A model generated the notes under the pieces. That model had not been told where the DNA came from, ran no database searches, and saw only the letters and a program-made list of their open reading frames with translations. A stretch of 8,857 bases of DNA from an uncultured Oscillospiraceae bacterium (GTDB taxonomy: Bacteria; Bacillota; Clostridia; Oscillospirales; Ruminococcaceae). Positions within the stretch are counted from its first letter, which is position 1, and each line of letters starts with the position of its first letter. A program made the translations under genes and the position numbers. Positions 6,463 through 8,857 of this stretch are shown here, piece after piece. Location: contig UQQY01000092.1 in the NCBI GenBank assembly GCA_900543295.1, forward strand, positions 1 to 8,857, given 5' to 3'.

Positions 6463-7347
6463 TTAATACTGAATTCTTCCTTCGGCAACACGCTTTAAAT
6501 GTTCGCCGTACGGTGATTTTCCATAACGCTCGGCAGAAGCGAGAAGCGTTTCTTTGTCAATCCAGCCGTTTCGATAGGCAATTTCCTCGATTGCAGAAAT
6601 TTGAATGCCCTGCCTCTTTTCCACCATCTGGATAAAATCAGAGGCCTCCACAAGGCTGTCCATCGTCCCAGTATCAAGCCATGCATAGCCACGGCCAAGG
6701 AGCTGTACGTTCAAAGTGCCGTCCTCCAGATAAAGGCGGTTTAAATCTGTAATCTCCAGCTCTCCCCGTGCGCTTGGTTTTACCTGCTTTGCAAGCTCAA
6801 CCACGCGGCGATCATAGAAATAAAGGCCGGTAATGCAGTAATTTGACTTCGGATTTTTCGGCTTTTCCTCGACAGAGATGACCTTGCCGCTTTCGTCAAA
6901 TTCTACAATTCCGAAGCGCTCCGGATCGTTTACATAGTAGCCGAAGATTGTCGCCTTGCCCTGCTGCGCATCCGCAGCAGCCGCGCGCAGCAGCCGACTG
7001 AAGTGATTTCCATAGAAAATGTTGTCGCCTAATACCATCGCGCAGCAATCGTCGCCGATAAACTCCTCGCCGAGCAAAAATGCCTGCGCAAGTCCATCCG
7101 GGGACGGCTGAACCTTATAGGAAAGCGAAATACCATACTGACTGCCATCGCCCAAAAGACGCTCGAAGTTCGGCAGATCAGTCGGAGTGGAAATGATGAG
7201 GATGTCTCGGATGCCCGCAAGCATCAGCGTAGACAACGGATAGTAGATCATCGGCTTGTCATAAACCGGCAAAAGCTGTTTGGAGGTGACCATTGTAAGC
7301 GGATAGAGTCTGGTTCCGGCACCTCCGGCTAAAATAATACCTTTCAT
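6463..7347 (-). CDS. rfbA: Glucose-1-phosphate thymidylyltransferase
   Basis: Cytosolic nucleotidyltransferase that joins glucose 1-phosphate and dTTP to give dTDP-glucose and pyrophosphate, the first and usually feedback-controlled step of dTDP-rhamnose synthesis. From ATG 7347 the protein has 294 residues, as expected. Motifs are the nucleotide loop LAGGAGTRLYPLT (6-18), SKQLLPVYDKPM (22-33), LGDNIFYG (106-113; metal ligand D108), EEKP (160-163), GELEITDLN (195-203) and WLDTGT (223-228; second metal ligand D225). The frame opens four codons earlier at a GTG (7359), but AAGGA ends one base from that GTG. The ATG start (MKGIILAGG) is the family start and has AAGGA about 13 bases upstream. It is the first gene of the rfbACBD block and marks where the base composition rises again. 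Confidence 0.97.
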   Translation of the reverse strand: MKGIILAGGAGTRLYPLTMVTSKQLLPVYDKPMIYYPLSTLMLAGIRDILIISTPTDLPNFERLLGDGSQYGISLSYKVQPSPDGLAQAFLLGEEFIGDDCCAMVLGDNIFYGNHFSRLLRAAAADAQQGKATIFGYYVNDPERFGIVEFDESGKVISVEEKPKNPKSNYCITGLYFYDRRVVELAKQVKPSARGELEITDLNRLYLEDGTLNVQLLGRGYAWLDTGTMDSLVEASDFIQMVEKRQGIQISAIEEIAYRNGWIDKETLLASAERYGKSPYGEHLKRVAEGRIQY

Positions 7348-7388
7348 TATTTGATACACATCCTTTTCTGTAAGTTTTGTCGTACTTT

Positions 7389-8294
7389 CTATTTATGACT
7401 TAAATACAGCTCTAAAAATTGTTTTCTGTTAAGCGTCAGATGAAAAGCCTCCGATGCATCCTTCGGTGCAACATGTTTATACCAATTCCAAACGGTATCT
7501 ATGTTAGAGGTCGGAACACAAAATAAAGCGGCGATATCCCGTATTATTTTTAATCCAAAAGAAAAATCAGCTGTAAAATACCGGGAGCTGAAATCGGGAA
7601 CCCATCCGCCGGAGCACGATATCATGGGAGATGCTATTCCCTGAAAGGCGGCAATACCACTGATTTTCTTTGTCATGGCAAGAGGATTATCACTTTCGTA
7701 ATATATCCTTAACGATTGAACAGCAGTCAAATCCAGCGGTATAGCTTCACAAAGATCCTGCAACTCTTTATCACACGCGATCAACATTTCAGAGGAAAGT
7801 TGATCCCATTCCTCATAAAACAAAAAGTTTTTTTCATAAACCGTTGCATCGGTGTAGTTCCGAAACATAGCATAAAGCCGCGTTGTATGAAGGATTGGAT
7901 TTGACGGCGTTAACGTTACAGAAAGATAGTTTGGCAGAGCATCGCAAGAAATATTAAATAAATTTTCTAATTCCTGTGAAATTTCCTCTGACTCCTTGCA
8001 AGGAATAGAGCCCACATATAATTTATTCTTCCTCCCCAGCATATAAACAGACTCACCATAACTTTTCACTCGCGCAATGCTGTGTACACGCTGTAAGCCA
8101 AACAATATGCACCCTTTTTCAAGTAATTTTTGAAATGCAAATTCCGCACCGCCACTTCCAGGTATAATGCCTATTTTCTGTCCATGGCTTACGTAAGGAA
8201 AAAGTTGTTCCGATAAGCTGCCAAAAAGCTGCGCCGGAAAGGTAATCCATATTATCTGTGCGTCCTTTACAGCCCTCTCCATACAGCTTGTCAC
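7389..8294 (-). CDS. NAD/NADP octopine/nopaline dehydrogenase family protein, main part of a frameshifted gene
   Basis: This 301-codon ORF covers all but the first 55 or so residues of a protein of about 357. Family features are ITFPAQLFGS (17-26), IGIIPGSGGAEF (41-52), LQRVHSIAR (67-75), a C-terminal-domain core NYLSVTLTPSNPILHTTRLY (122-141) with H136 as the likely catalytic histidine, and SRYFTADFSFGLK (237-249). The family reductively condenses amino acids with 2-oxo acids in the opine enzymes, but bacterial members in polysaccharide loci have unproven substrates. The nominal GTG start at 8294 has no ribosome binding site and is only where the frame opens past an upstream stop. The true N-terminus, with its Rossmann motif, lies in another frame at 8461-8291. 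Without it the enzyme would lack the nucleotide-binding loop and be inactive. It is either a recent pseudogene or a single-base sequencing error. The gene ends 41 bases before rfbA. Confidence 0.85.
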   Translation of the reverse strand: MTSCMERAVKDAQIIWITFPAQLFGSLSEQLFPYVSHGQKIGIIPGSGGAEFAFQKLLEKGCILFGLQRVHSIARVKSYGESVYMLGRKNKLYVGSIPCKESEEISQELENLFNISCDALPNYLSVTLTPSNPILHTTRLYAMFRNYTDATVYEKNFLFYEEWDQLSSEMLIACDKELQDLCEAIPLDLTAVQSLRIYYESDNPLAMTKKISGIAAFQGIASPMISCSGGWVPDFSSRYFTADFSFGLKIIRDIAALFCVPTSNIDTVWNWYKHVAPKDASEAFHLTLNRKQFLELYLSHK

Positions 8295-8461
8295 GTCAGA
8301 TTTCCAGTCATCAAAAGATGATTATCCGCATCAAAAACGGATATTTTGCGTTTCCAACGTTCGGGCCTTGACGTATACACTGTAACTGCATGTCCCTGAT
8401 TTGCCATTTCAGCCGCTATCAAAGTCCCAATATTACCGCCGCCGATAACTGTCATCTTCAT
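8291..8461 (-). pseudogene. N-terminal Rossmann fragment of the frameshifted octopine/nopaline dehydrogenase gene
   Basis: Starting at ATG 8461, 56 codons read MKMTVIGGGNIGTLIAAEMA and onward, ending LLMTGNLT before a TGA at 8293-8291. The GGGNIG loop (residues 7-12) and following helix are the dinucleotide-binding start expected for this family. AAGG lies about 11 bases upstream of the ATG, so this is the real gene start. The downstream ORF continues the same protein in the frame shifted by one base. Restoring one base in the AAA run (plus 8301-8303) or the TTTT run (plus 8313-8316), as read on the minus strand, gives one uninterrupted reading frame. Confidence 0.85.
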
Positions 8462-8503
8462 AAATAAATCAACCTTTTCACTAGATATTATACAACAATA
8501 TCT

Positions 8504-8857
8504 TTATTTTAAAACTTCTCGCAGGGCGCAAATTAATTTCTCGTTATCCTGCTCATTTCGCACAGCCAAACGAATATACTGACGATTGTCCAGCTTGATT
8601 TTTCCCGATAAATCTTTGATTAACAGATTATGTTTTATGAGCAGTACCTTTGTCAACTCCTTTGCGCTCATTCCATTTACAAGTTCTGCCATTATATAAT
8701 TTGCTTGTGAAGGAATAACGCGTAGTCCCGGAAGTGATCTAAGCATTTCAATAAAGTTCTTGCGTACTGTCTTGAACTTTTGCAGTGCTGCAGTGTAATC
8801 ATTTTTATACTTCTCTTCAATTTGTAGATAGAATTCACCAAAAGAATTAATATTCCA
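8504..8857 (-). CDS. Class I/II PLP-dependent aminotransferase, C-terminal part (start beyond window)
   Basis: The frame is open from the right edge and gives 117 residues ending ...LICALREVLK before TAA. It begins WNINSFGEFYLQ, a pattern typical of the small-domain entry in histidinol-phosphate aminotransferase / threonine-phosphate decarboxylase (HisC/CobD-like) enzymes. LPGLRVIPSQANYIMAE, LIKDLSGK and QYIRLAVRN follow; the arginine in YIRLAVR is the expected substrate-carboxylate contact. The PLP lysine lies upstream, outside the window, so activity and exact subgroup cannot be judged. Its partner is the opine-dehydrogenase-like gene 42 bases downstream; from general knowledge such pairs occur in surface-polysaccharide loci, and a role in making a small amino or phospho-alcohol substituent is inference. 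An N-terminal fusion, for example to a nucleotidyltransferase, is possible but not visible. Confidence 0.85.
   Translation of the reverse strand, partial: WNINSFGEFYLQIEEKYKNDYTAALQKFKTVRKNFIEMLRSLPGLRVIPSQANYIMAELVNGMSAKELTKVLLIKHNLLIKDLSGKIKLDNRQYIRLAVRNEQDNEKLICALREVLK

Noticed and set aside
8487..8492. Perfect TATAAT on the minus strand between the aminotransferase and the dehydrogenase
   Set aside because: There is no acceptable -35 box at 16-18 bases upstream and no extended -10, and the stretch is very AT-rich, so chance is likely; a weak internal promoter cannot be excluded.

Overview
The window reads as a chromosomal segment of a Gram-positive anaerobe of the Bacillota, most likely a clostridium. 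The evidence is the gene order pyrH-frr-uppS-cdsA-dxr, strong AGGAG/GGAGG-type ribosome binding sites, and protein sequences that look clostridial. The species cannot be named from this sequence. All recognisable genes lie on the minus strand, so transcription runs from high to low coordinates. No rRNA, tRNA, CRISPR array, insertion sequence or integrase is visible.

In transcription order there are three blocks. Block 1 (8857 to 7389) is AT-richer. It holds the C-terminal part of a class I/II PLP-dependent aminotransferase (start lies beyond the window) and an octopine/nopaline-dehydrogenase-family gene whose frame is broken once near its N-terminus. Block 2 (7347 to 3982) is a complete dTDP-L-rhamnose pathway in the order rfbA-rfbC-rfbB-rfbD, tightly packed. 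Block 3 (3773 to the left edge) is the conserved core cluster pyrH-frr-uppS-cdsA-dxr; dxr runs off the left edge after about 243 codons.

The 208-base spacer between blocks 2 and 3 is the longest stretch without a confident gene. It holds a long hairpin just after rfbD, a doubtful 36-codon ORF, and a good sigma-70-type promoter for pyrH (TTTACA, 17 bases, TAAAAT). A second non-coding site of note lies between frr and uppS. It is a textbook intrinsic terminator placed so close to uppS that no promoter fits between its U-run and the start codon, so it should act as a partial terminator or attenuator in the uppS leader.

Functionally the window joins cell-envelope supply lines. Dxr starts the MEP isoprenoid pathway, UppS makes the undecaprenyl carrier, CdsA makes CDP-diacylglycerol, and RfbABCD makes the rhamnose donor for a surface polysaccharide that would be built on that carrier. 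PyrH and Frr are housekeeping genes (UDP supply and ribosome recycling). In many bacteria rpsB-tsf precede pyrH; here the rhamnose operon and a variable-looking polysaccharide region lie there instead. No wholly new system is evident. The most unusual points are the broken dehydrogenase paired with the aminotransferase, the uppS leader terminator, and the structured rfbD-pyrH spacer.
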